DNA of 64,000 nt from DASVTR01 sp033855775 (GCA_033855775.1 JAWVFT010000052.1:1-64000); one strand, 5' to 3'. Positions 43,087 to 52,378 are shown, numbered from the stretch's first letter. Notes: generated by a model from the sequence alone, not told the origin. Translations and numbers: made by a program.

Positions 43087-44043
43087 TCATCGCGGCGCGT
43101 TGTAGCCGGGGCGCGTGATGGCCGCACGCTTGCTCTTGCCGGGCGCGAGCGTGACCTGAATTTTACGGAAGGAGCCGTCGCGCGCCGCGTTGGTCGGCGT
43201 GTAGCCGATGACATACTGCGTGCGCAAGTCGTGCGTCAGTTCCTTGATAACGTCGGGCAGTTCCGCTTCGGTCCTGGGAAAGAACGCGCGCCCGCCCGTC
43301 TCCTGCGCGATGCGGTTGAGCAGTTGAACGGACTTGTCGCGGTCGCGGACTTCCTTGCTCAACCTGGTCAAGCCGACGACGAAGACCTGCGCCTTCGTCT
43401 CGCGCAGCCGCGCGAGCAGCGTCTCAGGATTCGACTGGCGGCTGCCGCGGTCTTCGCCGTCCGTGATGAGCACGAGCGCGAGTCGCTGCGCTTTATCGGC
43501 ATCATTGGGGCGAGGGCGCGTGGAAAATTCCAGAGCGCGATGCAGCGCGTCGAGCGTCGCCGTCAGCCCGCCTTGAATGTAAAGGTCGTCGAGGGCCGCG
43601 AGGAGCGCGTCGCGGTCGCTCGTCAATCCGGTGTCAAACTCTATCGTGTCGGCGTCAACGTAGTGCATGACGAAAGTTTTGTCGCCCGCGCGATTCGCGT
43701 TGACGATGGCTCTGGCCGTCTTGACGACTTCATCCAGAAGCGGGCGCATCGAGCCGGTCGTGTCAACGATGAGGCCGTAGCTGACCGCGCTCTCTTCCGC
43801 GGCGAAGTGAGTGATAGTTTGCGCCACCCCGTTCTCCGACACGCGCACGTCTTCGCGGCGCACGTCGCTCAAAGAGTGGCCCGCTTCATCCGTGAAGATG
43901 ACGTTGAGATTGACGATGGCTGGCGTCTGTTCGTTGCCGCCGCTCTTCTGTTCGGTCGTTTGCGCCGTCGCAGGGACGCAGACGAGCAGCAGCCCGCAGA
44001 CGACCATCGCGCTGTCGCGAAAAATGTTTTTGATGAAAGCCAT
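43087..44043 (-). CDS. Secreted VWA-domain protein (VWFA-related Acidobacterial type)
   Basis: 318 aa, signal peptide 1-27 (ending PATAQ). The LSDVRREDVRVSENG block precedes the VWA domain with MIDAS DTTGS (about 114-118) and VLITDGEDRGS. C-terminal GGRAFFPRTEAELPD and RTQYVIGYTP close the fold. It is the fifth VWA protein of this family in the window, flanked by an M49-like peptidase and an amidohydrolase, both also exported. An intact metal site suggests ligand binding; partner unknown. Confidence 0.88.
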   Translation of the reverse strand: MAFIKNIFRDSAMVVCGLLLVCVPATAQTTEQKSGGNEQTPAIVNLNVIFTDEAGHSLSDVRREDVRVSENGVAQTITHFAAEESAVSYGLIVDTTGSMRPLLDEVVKTARAIVNANRAGDKTFVMHYVDADTIEFDTGLTSDRDALLAALDDLYIQGGLTATLDALHRALEFSTRPRPNDADKAQRLALVLITDGEDRGSRQSNPETLLARLRETKAQVFVVGLTRLSKEVRDRDKSVQLLNRIAQETGGRAFFPRTEAELPDVIKELTHDLRTQYVIGYTPTNAARDGSFRKIQVTLAPGKSKRAAITRPGYNAPR

Positions 44044-44113
44044 GCTTCGTGTCCTGTGGGTCGTCTTAAGACGGCGGCGAACGGCGTGGAAGAGAATCGC
44101 CGCGCGTGAGAGT

Positions 44114-45820
44114 TTAGCGCGGCGATCGCTCGTAGACGACCTTGCCTCCGAGGATAGTCATCAACGCTTCGGTTTGTAAAATCTCCGCCGCCGGAATCGT
44201 CAGCAGGTCGCGCGAGTGGACGGTGATGTCGGCGAGCATCCCTGCGACGAGTTGTCCCTTGTCGCTCTCTTCGAAAGAGGCGTAGGCCGATTCAGCCGTG
44301 TAGCAGCGAATGGCTTCGGCGATAGTGATGCGCTCCTGCGGCCACCAGCCGCCCACTGGGTCGCCTTCCGTGCTCTGCCGCGTGACCGCCGCGTAGAGTC
44401 CGAGGTAAGGGTTAATCGGCTCGACGGGCCAGTCTGTGCCGAAGGGAACGTGAACGCCGAAGGCGCGCATCTTGTGCCAAGCGTACGCGCCCTGCACGCG
44501 ATATTCGCCGAGGCGGTCTTCGGCCCAACGCTTGTCCGAGATGGCGTGCGACGGCTGCATCGAAGCGATGATGGCGAGGTCACGAAAGCGCGCGAAGTCT
44601 GAAGGCGCGACGACCTGCGCGTGCTCGATGCGATGGCGCGGAAATGTGCGAACGCGCGTCACATCCTCCGGCGAGTTTGCGCGCCACGCTGCCGCGAAAC
44701 CATCGAGGGCCATGCGATTCGCTTTGTCGCCAATCGCATGCAGCGCGATTTGAAACCCTGCCGCGTCGCGCTCGACAATCATGCGCGTCAACTCTTCGGG
44801 CGTGTGGCGCGGGATGCCGCTGTTGTGCGGGTCGTCCGCAAAGGGCGCGAGCATCGCCGCCGTGCGCGAGCCGAGCGTCCCGTCAACGTACCCCTTGAGC
44901 GCGGTCAAACGCAGCCGCCGCTCGTCGTCATGAAACGCCGCAAACTCCGCGCGCTGTCTCTTCAACTCCGCAATCGTGTCCTCGAAATTCTGCCACTCAG
45001 CAACGCGCACCGTCAGCTTGCCTTGCCCCAGAAGCTGGCGATAAAGCTTCGTCGTCTCATAGCCGGAGTTGTCCTGAATCGAAGTCAAGCCGTAACGCCG
45101 CGCCTCCGCCAGCGCGCGTTCCAACCCTTGCATCAGTTCGGCGCGTGTCGGCTCCGGCACGACGCGCCCGACCAGCGCGGCGGCTGTCTCCTTCAAGATT
45201 CCCGTCGGCTCTCCGTTATCATCTTTCAGGATTTCGCCGCCCGCCGCAGCTTGCGTCTCGCGCGTCACTCCGGCCCGTTTGAGCGCGAGCGTGTTGGCCC
45301 AACTGACGTGACCGTCAACGCGCTGCACGAAGACTGGATTGTCCGGCGCGACCGCATCTAAATCCGCCTTCGTCGGCCAACGCCCGCCCCACAGCGTATG
45401 GTCCCAACCGCGTCCCAGTATCCAGGAGCCTGCGGGCAACTCGCGCGCCTTCGCGGCGACGCGCTCTTTCGCTTCGGCCAATGTCCGCGCGCCGTTTAAG
45501 TCAACTCGCAGCAGCGAGAGTCCGCCGCCTAAGAAATGCAGGTGCGCGTCGTTGAAGCCCGGCGTCACAAACTTGCCCTTGAGGTCAATGGCGCGCGCGC
45601 CCTCATAGCTCGCGGCAATCTCGCGGCTCGTGCCGGTGGCGACGATGCGCTCGCCGTCAATCGCTATGGCTTCGACGATTGTGCCGCTCGCGTCCGACGT
45701 GAAAATCTTGCCGCCCGTCAGAATCAAACTGACGCGACGGCGCGCGGGCCCGCCTTGCGCGAAAGAAGTTGACAGCAGCGAGAAGATTAGAAGCGAGACG
45801 AGAGCTAAACGTGATTTCAT
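44114..45820 (-). CDS. Amidohydrolase, YtcJ-like, exported
   Basis: 568 aa with signal peptide 1-22. Metal-dependent amidohydrolase fold: HLH in NDAHLHFLGGG, carbamylated-lysine region LKGYVDGTLGSR, HRIEHAQV and FGTDWPVEP. YtcJ/NfdA-type enzymes hydrolyse N-substituted formamides or other amides; the substrate here is unknown. The signal peptide predicts periplasmic action, which is common for acidobacterial members. Start at 45820 is supported by the signal peptide. Confidence 0.9.
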   Translation of the reverse strand: MKSRLALVSLLIFSLLSTSFAQGGPARRRVSLILTGGKIFTSDASGTIVEAIAIDGERIVATGTSREIAASYEGARAIDLKGKFVTPGFNDAHLHFLGGGLSLLRVDLNGARTLAEAKERVAAKARELPAGSWILGRGWDHTLWGGRWPTKADLDAVAPDNPVFVQRVDGHVSWANTLALKRAGVTRETQAAAGGEILKDDNGEPTGILKETAAALVGRVVPEPTRAELMQGLERALAEARRYGLTSIQDNSGYETTKLYRQLLGQGKLTVRVAEWQNFEDTIAELKRQRAEFAAFHDDERRLRLTALKGYVDGTLGSRTAAMLAPFADDPHNSGIPRHTPEELTRMIVERDAAGFQIALHAIGDKANRMALDGFAAAWRANSPEDVTRVRTFPRHRIEHAQVVAPSDFARFRDLAIIASMQPSHAISDKRWAEDRLGEYRVQGAYAWHKMRAFGVHVPFGTDWPVEPINPYLGLYAAVTRQSTEGDPVGGWWPQERITIAEAIRCYTAESAYASFEESDKGQLVAGMLADITVHSRDLLTIPAAEILQTEALMTILGGKVVYERSPR

Positions 45821-45945
45821 TTTTTAAGTTGATGAATTGAAAATGTGTCCGAGCGGCGAGTGTTATATCACCGATGCGCCGAATCATACAGAGCGCCGCT
45901 GTCAAACTTAAGCTCGAACGCGCGCTCGCGCTCGACGCGCAATTA

Positions 45946-45974
45946 TTGGACGGCGACGGCAAATGGCCTATAAT
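45946..45974 (+). promoter_or_regulatory. Predicted sigma-70 promoter for the dienelactone hydrolase gene
   Basis: TTGGAC at 45946-45951, 17-nt spacer and a perfect TATAAT at 45969-45974, 70 nt before ATG 46044. AAGGGAG lies just upstream of the start. The -35 is weak; the -10 and position are good. Confidence 0.5.
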
Positions 45975-46043
45975 TCGTCCGCTCAATCCAAAATCACAAA
46001 CAGTTGATTCGTTCAAATCTTTCCAAAGGGAGATGTCACCAGC

Positions 46044-46733
46044 ATGAACACAGAGACGCTCAACTTCGAGACGCCGGACGGCGCGACCACGGCGGTCGTC
46101 ACTCTGCCCGCAGACGCTAACGGAGACAGCAACGCCGTCGTCCTCATACATGAATGGTGGGGCATCAACGCGCACATACGCGACCTTGCGAGCCGCTACG
46201 CGCGCGCGGGCTACATCTGCGTCGCGCCCGACCTCTTTCGTGGCCAGACGACCACAGACCAGCAGCAAGCCTCGAAGCTGATGCACAATCTTGCGCTCGA
46301 CGACGGCATCGCCATCATCAATCAATCCATCGAAGCGAGCCGCGCGAAATACGGCGTCGAGAAGTTTGCCGTCACGGGCTACTGCATGGGCGGAACCTTC
46401 GCCCTGCGCGCCGCCTGCCTCAACCCGAAGCTCGCCGCCGCCGCTGCCTTCTACGGCGACCTGCCCGAAGATGAAGTTCTGGCTCAATTGAAAATCCCGA
46501 CCATCTTCTTTGCAGGGGCGCGCGACAACTGGATTACGCCGGAGAAGGTCGAGCAACTCGAAGACGCCGCGCGCACGCACGGGCTGCCGCTCGAAGCTGT
46601 CAGCTACGACGCAGACCACGCCTTCTTCAACGACACGCGCCCCGAAGTCTACAACCCGGAAGCCGCCGCCGACGCATGGCAACGCACGCTCAAACTCTTC
46701 GGCGAAATGCTCGGCAGCAAGCAGGCGCAATGA
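46044..46733 (+). CDS. Dienelactone hydrolase family protein
   Basis: 229 aa, alpha/beta hydrolase. Nucleophile Cys in VTGYCMGGTFAL, Asp in GARDNWITPE, His in DADHAFFND, plus the conserved LIHEWWGIN (Glu) near residue 37. No signal peptide; cytoplasmic. Carboxymethylenebutenolidase is the founding activity, but genomes carry several paralogs of unknown substrate. No aromatic-degradation genes are nearby, so the substrate is open. Confidence 0.92.
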   Translation: MNTETLNFETPDGATTAVVTLPADANGDSNAVVLIHEWWGINAHIRDLASRYARAGYICVAPDLFRGQTTTDQQQASKLMHNLALDDGIAIINQSIEASRAKYGVEKFAVTGYCMGGTFALRAACLNPKLAAAAAFYGDLPEDEVLAQLKIPTIFFAGARDNWITPEKVEQLEDAARTHGLPLEAVSYDADHAFFNDTRPEVYNPEAAADAWQRTLKLFGEMLGSKQAQ

Positions 46734-46860
46734 GCAATGAACGCTGCAACGCTGAAAGCTAAACGCGGCGGTGACGGATAAACTCGAACGAGGAATGAAA
46801 GCTTTGCCCTGAACAGCTTAGCCTTCATCGTTGCATCGTTCATCGTTGCTCGTTCATCGT
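46734..46860. repeat. Degenerate heptamer-like inverted arms
   Basis: Left arm ATGAGCAATGAACG near 46733-46748 and right arm with CATCGTT/GCTCGTT units at 46824-46860, between convergent genes. The right arm contains the stop codon of the PfkB gene. More degenerate than the other arrays. Confidence 0.55.
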
Positions 46861-47789
46861 TTGAGAAAGTCTTGAAGCTCCGTCGCGTTGGGCAGCGAGG
46901 TGCGCGCGCCGAGCGCTCTGCATTTGAGGGCGGCCGTGGCGTTGGCGAGTTGGAGGCTGGCTTCAATCTCCGCGCCGTTGAGCAGGCCGTAGAGGAAGCC
47001 CGCGTGGAAGGCGTCGCCCGCGCCGGTCGTGTCGCGGCACCCGCCGGGAACGTCGTAGGCTGGCGCGTCCAGAAACGCGCCTCCGGTGTAAAGCAGCGCG
47101 CCGCGCTCTCCGAGCGTCATGCCGACGATTGACGAGCCGTAGCGCGCTTTCAATTCGACGAGCGATGCGCGCTCGTCTGCGATGCCGGTCAGGCGGCGCG
47201 GAAATTCCTTGGAAGAGATGAGCACGTCCACGAGCGGCAGCAACTCCGGCAAGCCTTCGTAGATGTTGTCAATGTCTGCGGAGACGATTGTGCCAGCCGC
47301 GCGGGCGGCGCGGGCCAAGCGCGCGCAGGCCAAAGGGTCGTGCGCGTCCATGTGCAGCACGCGCCCGCGCGCGGCTATCTCGACGGGCGCATCTTCGACG
47401 CTGTAAGCCAGCCGCTCGTCGCGTTCCCAGATAATCGTGCGCTCGCCTGAGCGCGCGTCAATGATGATGAAAGCGAGTTGATTACGCGCGCCCTCAATCA
47501 TCTCGGCAAACTGCATGTTGACGCCTTCGGCCTTGAGCGCGGCGAAGCCAAACTGTCCTTCCGCGTCCGAGCCGAAGCGTCCGGCGTAGGCCGTGCGCAG
47601 CCCTAGCCGCTGCAAGCCGACCATCGCCGAAGCCGTCTGCCCGCCCGCCGCCTGCACGTGCTCCCTGAGGCGCGTCTTGGTGTCGAAGGCCGGATAAGCG
47701 GAGACGACAATCAGGTGGTCAACGGCGTTGAGGCCGAAGCCAACCGCGTCGAAATCTTTTTCGCCCGCCAAGCTGAAGGGAAAATTCAC
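46854..47789 (-). CDS. PfkB-family carbohydrate kinase
   Basis: 311 aa, ribokinase fold. Signature 1 is GGQTASAMVGLQRLG (about 47-61) and signature 2 DTTGAGDAFHAGF (about 253-265) with the catalytic Asp and anion hole. It phosphorylates a sugar or nucleoside using ATP. The specificity (ribokinase, fructokinase, other) cannot be read from sequence alone, and no transport or sugar genes lie nearby. The stop codon is inside a repeat arm. Divergent from uvrC. Confidence 0.9.
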   Translation of the reverse strand: MNFPFSLAGEKDFDAVGFGLNAVDHLIVVSAYPAFDTKTRLREHVQAAGGQTASAMVGLQRLGLRTAYAGRFGSDAEGQFGFAALKAEGVNMQFAEMIEGARNQLAFIIIDARSGERTIIWERDERLAYSVEDAPVEIAARGRVLHMDAHDPLACARLARAARAAGTIVSADIDNIYEGLPELLPLVDVLISSKEFPRRLTGIADERASLVELKARYGSSIVGMTLGERGALLYTGGAFLDAPAYDVPGGCRDTTGAGDAFHAGFLYGLLNGAEIEASLQLANATAALKCRALGARTSLPNATELQDFLKR

Positions 47790-47814
47790 GCCGGTTTGTT
47801 CGCTCCTTTCAGCA

Positions 47815-47950
47815 GTCTAAAAGCAAAAGTCGAAAGTCCAAAGCCCAAAGTCCAAGGTCAGAAAGCATGTCTTGCGCTTTGGACTTTCGACTTTCGACCC
47901 TGGACTGTTTTTTAGACTTTGGACTTTGGACTTTGGGCTTTGGACATTAG
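47815..47950. repeat. Paired heptamer arrays (AAAGTCC type) in a divergent promoter region
   Basis: The left arm (47824-47858) has AAAGTCC and AAAGCCC heptamers. The right arm (47875-47946) has GGACTTT, GGGCTTT and CGACTTT. The arms are complementary. Unlike most others this array lies between divergent genes, upstream of both pfkB-type and uvrC starts, so a pure terminator role does not explain it. Confidence 0.85.
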
Positions 47951-47959
47951 ACTAAGCCT

Positions 47960-50158
47960 GTGACGCTCGAAGAAAAACTCAGAAACCTGCCAGTCTCGCC
48001 CGGCGTCTACCTGCACAAGGACGAGGCGGGCAAGATTATCTATGTTGGCAAGGCGAAGAATCTGCGCAATCGTGTGCGCTCCTATTTTCAGTCAGGGCGC
48101 GGCCACGACCGCAAGACGCGCGAGCTTGTCCGTCGCATCGCCGACCTTGAATTTATCGTCACGGACACGGAAGTCGAAGCTCTCGTCCTTGAGTCGAATC
48201 TCATCAAGCAGCACAAGCCGCGCTACAACATCCTGCTCAAAGACGACAAGCAGTATCCGCATCTCAAGCTGACCATCAACGAGCCGTTCCCGCGCGTGAT
48301 GATTACCCGAAAGATACAACGCGACGGCGCGCTCTACTTCGGCCCCTTCCTGCCCGCCAGCCTCGCGCGCCGCACCATCGACCTCATCAATCGCACCTTT
48401 CAACTGCGAACCTGCGACATAGAGATTGACGGGCGGCTGCCGCGCCCCTGCCTCGAATATCACATCAAGCGTTGCCTGGGGCCGTGCGTCAAAGGATTGT
48501 GCGCGCCCGAAGAATATACGGAAGCCGTGCGCGACGTGCGCTTGCTGCTTGAAGGCAAGAACAGGGAACTGGCCGACACGCTGGAAGCGCGGATGATGCA
48601 ATCGTCGGAAGAGATGCGTTTCGAGATGGCCGCGAAGTATCGCGACTTGCGCAAGACCGTGCTGGCGATTGCCGAGCAGCAGAAGATGGCGACCAGCCCG
48701 GAACGCGACGTTGACATCTTCGGCTACTATCAGGAAGGGCCGCGCCTCGCCCTCCAACTCTTCACCATGCGCGAAGGCAAAATCGTCGGTCGCCGCGAGT
48801 TCTTCTGGGAAGACTTGGCGGAAGACAGCTTCGACCCGTCCGCGTTTTTGAGCGAAGTGCTGGCGCAGTATTACTCGACAGACTATGTGCCGCGCGAGAT
48901 TCATGTGCCCGTGGATTTCGAAGACCGCGAAGTTTTGGAGAAAGCCCTGAGCGCGCGGCGCGGGCGGCGCGTTCGCATACACGACCCGCAGCGCGGCGAG
49001 AAGCGCGACCTGATTGACCTCGTTGAAAAGAACGCGAAGCTCGCCTTCGAGCAACGCTTCCGCGTGCTCAAGCCGGACATGGAACGCGTGCTCGAAGAGT
49101 TGCAGGAGGTCCTGGAGCTGCCGCGCTTTCCCGCCCGCATTGAATCCTTCGACATCTCTCACATACAGGGCGCGGAGAACGTCGGCGGCATGGTCGTCTG
49201 CGAAAACGGCAAGATGAATCGCGCCGAGTATCGCAAGTTCAAAATCAAAACCGTCGAGGGCGCAAACGACACGGCTTCGATGCGCGAGGTCGTCTTTCGT
49301 CGTTATCGCAGGCTGCTTGACGAAGGCAAGCCGCTGCCAGACCTCGTGATGATTGACGGCGGCAAGGGCCAACTCAGCGCGGCGGCTTCGGCGATGCGCG
49401 AGCTTGACCTCGAAGCCGTGCCGATGATTGGCGTCGTCAAACCGCCGCGCCGTCACAACGAAGTCTCGCACCTGCTCGTCAAGGGGCGCGAGCACGAGCC
49501 TGTCTTTCTAGATTCGCATTCGCCCGTGCTGCGCTTGATTCAGATGATTCGCGACGAGACGCACCGCACCGCTGTGCAGTATCACCGCAAGCGGCGCGAG
49601 TTGCGCGATTTCACTTCCGAGTTGACGGCGATTCCCGGCGTCGGCGACAAGCGCAAGACGCGGCTCTTGCGCAACCTCGGCTCAATTCAGCGCGTCGCCA
49701 ATGCGAGCGTCGTCGAGCTAACGCCCTTCGTCGGGCGCAAGACCGCTGAAGACATCTTCGAGCACTTCCGACGCCAGCGCGCCCTCGCCGAAGGCGGGCG
49801 ACCCGCAGGCGACGACGCGGAGACACGGCGACGCGGAGACGCGGCGAACGGCGACGTGACGAACGAGCTTGTTGTTGAGGACGAGCCGGGCGCTATTGCC
49901 ATTGACGTGATTGACGCCGGGAGCATCGAGACGCGGCTCGACGACCCCGAAGGCGAGGCCGCAGACCTACAGCCGATTCGCTCCGTGGACCAACTGGGCC
50001 AGCCGCGCCCGCCGCGCCGCCGCACACGCAAACGCGGCGAACGCTCGACCAACCCGCACGCCGTCAAGCGCGAGAAACTATCGGGCGCGGAAGCGGAACA
50101 AGAAACGCCCGATGAAGCCTTGACGAATGATGAAGGCGCGGCTCTTCAAGACGAGTAG
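47960..50158 (+). CDS. uvrC: Excinuclease ABC subunit C, with long C-terminal extension
   Basis: 732 aa, GTG start. GIY-YIG nuclease domain (about 10-95: LPVSPGVYLHKDEAGKIIYVGKAKNL), UVR motif (about 205-240), RNase H-like C-terminal nuclease (SFDISHIQGAENVGGMVV, DLVMIDGGKGQLSAA) and tandem HhH (IPGVGDKRKTRLLRNLGSI...FVGRKTAEDIFEHF) are complete by about residue 610. UvrC makes both incisions in nucleotide excision repair. About 119 extra residues (614-732) are acidic and basic, low complexity, and begin with residues encoded by a GC-rich repeat. That tail is probably disordered and lineage-specific. Confidence 0.96.
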   Translation: MTLEEKLRNLPVSPGVYLHKDEAGKIIYVGKAKNLRNRVRSYFQSGRGHDRKTRELVRRIADLEFIVTDTEVEALVLESNLIKQHKPRYNILLKDDKQYPHLKLTINEPFPRVMITRKIQRDGALYFGPFLPASLARRTIDLINRTFQLRTCDIEIDGRLPRPCLEYHIKRCLGPCVKGLCAPEEYTEAVRDVRLLLEGKNRELADTLEARMMQSSEEMRFEMAAKYRDLRKTVLAIAEQQKMATSPERDVDIFGYYQEGPRLALQLFTMREGKIVGRREFFWEDLAEDSFDPSAFLSEVLAQYYSTDYVPREIHVPVDFEDREVLEKALSARRGRRVRIHDPQRGEKRDLIDLVEKNAKLAFEQRFRVLKPDMERVLEELQEVLELPRFPARIESFDISHIQGAENVGGMVVCENGKMNRAEYRKFKIKTVEGANDTASMREVVFRRYRRLLDEGKPLPDLVMIDGGKGQLSAAASAMRELDLEAVPMIGVVKPPRRHNEVSHLLVKGREHEPVFLDSHSPVLRLIQMIRDETHRTAVQYHRKRRELRDFTSELTAIPGVGDKRKTRLLRNLGSIQRVANASVVELTPFVGRKTAEDIFEHFRRQRALAEGGRPAGDDAETRRRGDAANGDVTNELVVEDEPGAIAIDVIDAGSIETRLDDPEGEAADLQPIRSVDQLGQPRPPRRRTRKRGERSTNPHAVKREKLSGAEAEQETPDEALTNDEGAALQDE
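49814..49846 (+). repeat. GC-rich short repeat inside the uvrC reading frame
   Basis: GACGCGGAGACACGGCGACG-type sequence encodes DAETRRRGDAA (about residues 619-629) at the beginning of the UvrC extension. Closely similar sequence occurs in the intergenic array at 54548-54578 and, inverted, at 54671-54718. It suggests that an intergenic repeat extended the gene. Confidence 0.75.
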
Positions 50159-50843
50159 CCAAGCCCTTGTCATTCGTCAAAGCCCTCATCGCTCACATCA
50201 CAAAGCCTTCATCGCTCACGTCGCCACGCTTTCGTCAAAGCCTTCGTCGTTTCTGTCGCAACGCTTTCGTCGCTCACGTCGCCACGCCTTCATCGTTCAT
50301 TAAATCCGCCTTCATTCTTCCGAGCCTCTTCCGTATCTCTTCATCGTCTCTTCGTCCTGTGACAATCCGCAAAGTGTCACACGCGGGCGCGTTCGCGCGT
50401 CCTCGAAGTCTCTATTCTTTAAGCTGGCCTTCGTGGCGCTTTCGTTGTGATGAGAGTTTCAAATGAAGCCCATTAGTAATATCAATGCAGACTCCATGTG
50501 TCGGACTTTTCGTGCGGCTCAGTGGCTCAGGGATAGTTGATGACGGCTGTAAACGTTGCAGTTTCGTCGGCCTTGTGGGTTGGCGCGAGTGGCGCTCTCC
50601 TTGCCAAGTGATTTTCGGGAACTTGAACGAGCCGGGGACGTTTTATGAGAGCTTGGCGCGAGGCAACTTAAGGGCGGACGAAAACGTCTTAAACGCCTCA
50701 TGACTCAGGCCACCTGACGGGCCGAATAATCAAACTTAGTTCGACCCATCGGCCACATGTAAATTAACCGGAGAGCGTCTTGACATGAGAAGATCTCTCC
50801 ACATCGACAAGGGATATTTTTTGGGGAGGAAACCAAAATCATT
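50159..50843. other. Intergenic region with degenerate repeats
   Basis: 685 nt without a convincing gene. From 50165 to 50310 degenerate units such as AAAGCCTTCATCGCTCAC and CACGCTTTCGTC recur. A TGTGACA/TGTCACA hairpin lies near 50357-50380. TTGACA at 50780-50785 has no good -10 at the right distance. GGGGAGG (50823-50829) precedes the beta-barrel gene by 14 nt. A short frame at 50485-50703 lacks support. Confidence 0.5.
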
Positions 50844-51476
50844 ATGCGTAAATTACTGCTTTTGACGGCATTCATTCTGGCCTTCGCGTCCGTTTCGTTC
50901 GCGCAGTCCACGGACGAGTACAACAAGGTCGAGTTCTACGGCGGCTACTCGCACGCGCGTGTTGACACCGGCGTTGACGATCAGGACTTTCAGGATTTCG
51001 TCGGGAACACTCGCGGCTTCAACGGCTTCGACACTTCGATCACCGGCAACCTGTCGCGCTACTTCGGCCTCAAGGCCGACTTCACCGCGCACTTCAAGAA
51101 CGATAGCTTCACGGACACAGGCATCACGGTCACGTCCAAAGAGCGCATCTACAACTTGCTCGGCGGCGTGCAGGTCAAGGACAATTCGAAGGACGCTCGC
51201 GTCAAGCCGTTCGCGCACGCGCTGGCCGGTTTCGCGCACCAGACTTCGCGCTTCACCGCGCCGCTCATCACCGACACGTTTGAAGTAAAGGACACGAGCT
51301 TCGCTTTGAAACTCGGCGGCGGCTTGGACATCCGCGTCTCTCCAAAGGTTGACGTGCGTGTCATTGAGATTGACTACAACCCGATTTTCCTCGGCGACCA
51401 GACCATCCTGGGAACGACCTTCAACGGCCAGACTCAGCACAACTTCACCATCGGCGCCGGCATCGTCATCCACTAA
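50844..51476 (+). CDS. Outer-membrane beta-barrel protein (OmpA-like porin family)
   Basis: 210 aa with signal peptide 1-20 (ending VSFAQ). The rest shows alternating hydrophobic residues of short beta strands (VEFYGGYSHARV, YFGLKADFTAHF, RIYNLLGGVQV) and a closing strand HNFTIGAGIVIH. This matches the eight-stranded outer-membrane beta-barrel family. No periplasmic peptidoglycan-binding domain. A structural or small-solute channel role is probable. A strong terminator follows. Confidence 0.85.
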   Translation: MRKLLLLTAFILAFASVSFAQSTDEYNKVEFYGGYSHARVDTGVDDQDFQDFVGNTRGFNGFDTSITGNLSRYFGLKADFTAHFKNDSFTDTGITVTSKERIYNLLGGVQVKDNSKDARVKPFAHALAGFAHQTSRFTAPLITDTFEVKDTSFALKLGGGLDIRVSPKVDVRVIEIDYNPIFLGDQTILGTTFNGQTQHNFTIGAGIVIH

Positions 51477-51508
51477 AAACTCTCTTCTTCGGAAAGAGAC
51501 TACACAAG

Positions 51509-51547
51509 AGCGGCGCGGACTCGATAAGAGTTCGCGCCGCTTTTTAT
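51509..51547 (+). terminator. Factor-independent terminator
   Basis: Nine-base perfect GC stem (51509-51517 with 51533-51541), continued inward by CTC/GAG pairing, then TTTTTAT. It lies 33 nt after the beta-barrel gene. Confidence 0.9.
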
Positions 51548-51624
51548 CTTGCCGCTTCAAGCCTCTCCGTCTTCATCCATCGTTCATCAATTCTTTCGGC
51601 CACGGCTTTCGATAAAATTAATGC

Positions 51625-51653
51625 TTGACGATTGCCGCTTTGGGGCAGAGAAT
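51625..51653 (+). promoter_or_regulatory. Possible sigma-70 promoter for the DUF2231 gene
   Basis: TTGACG at 51625-51630, 17-nt spacer and GAGAAT at 51648-51653. About 197 nt of leader would precede ATG 51850. Moderate match only. Confidence 0.35.
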
Positions 51654-51849
51654 CATGACAAGTCTTTAACCCTTTGATGGTATGAACCGAGGCGAAAGCG
51701 GCGGCGCGCTGCTTTCGGATAAAGAGGCGAGAGCTTTTGCGCTGACAAAGCTGCTGTTGAGGGGCGCGGCGCGCGCCGTCCCGGCAAGCGTCAACGCGAA
51801 AGCTTCCGGCTTGATTCAGCGTCCGACTTAGATTCAAGGGAGAAATACG

Positions 51850-52338
51850 ATGGCAAGCAAAGCAAGCATCTTCGGGCATCCGGTGCACCCGATGATTATT
51901 CCGTTCCCGTTCGCCCTCTGGACTTTCTCGTTGGTGGCAGACATCGTTTACATCTGGTTCGATAAGACCAACTGGGGCGTCGCCGCGTTCTACACGCTGG
52001 CCGGAGGACTGCTCGGCGCCGTTGTGGCCGCCGTCCCCGGCATCATTGACTGGATGGCAATCAAAGACCCGCAGGTGGCGCGGATAGCCAACTGGCACGC
52101 GCGCCTCAACGTCGTTGCGCTGCTGATTTTCGCCGTTGACTTATATCTTCGCTGGAAGACCAACGGGCAGATTGATAAAGACGGCATTAGCCTTCCCTTC
52201 ATCCTGTCCGTGATTGGCGTCATCCTGATTTCCATTTCCGGCTGGCTCGGCGGCGACCTGTCCTACAAGCACGGCGTCGGCGTCCGCCCGCAACACGACA
52301 CGCCGGAGCAGGAAGCTGCGAAAGTCAGATTCTCGTAG
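51850..52338 (+). CDS. DUF2231 family membrane protein
   Basis: 162 aa. The opening FGHPVHPMIIPFPFALWTFS is the DUF2231 hallmark (conserved HPxHP). Four membrane helices are visible (about 16-36, 44-66, 78-100, 118-140). The family is of unknown function, sometimes found with cytochrome or electron-transfer proteins; the histidines could bind a metal or heme. AAGGGAG precedes the start. It may be co-transcribed with the small cysteine protein 40 nt downstream. Confidence 0.88.
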   Translation: MASKASIFGHPVHPMIIPFPFALWTFSLVADIVYIWFDKTNWGVAAFYTLAGGLLGAVVAAVPGIIDWMAIKDPQVARIANWHARLNVVALLIFAVDLYLRWKTNGQIDKDGISLPFILSVIGVILISISGWLGGDLSYKHGVGVRPQHDTPEQEAAKVRFS

Positions 52339-52378
52339 AAACAATCAAGGCGGAACTCCAAACTGAAGGAGACTTGCG

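Noticed and set aside
48092..49495. 467-codon open frame opposite uvrC, and similar long antisense frames opposite ileS, the MBOAT gene, the aminotransferase and the LeuA-like gene
   Set aside because: All are antisense shadows with biased composition and no ribosome-binding sites or domains.
50485..50703. 72-codon plus-strand frame
   Set aside because: No ribosome-binding site or family features, in a repeat-bearing spacer.
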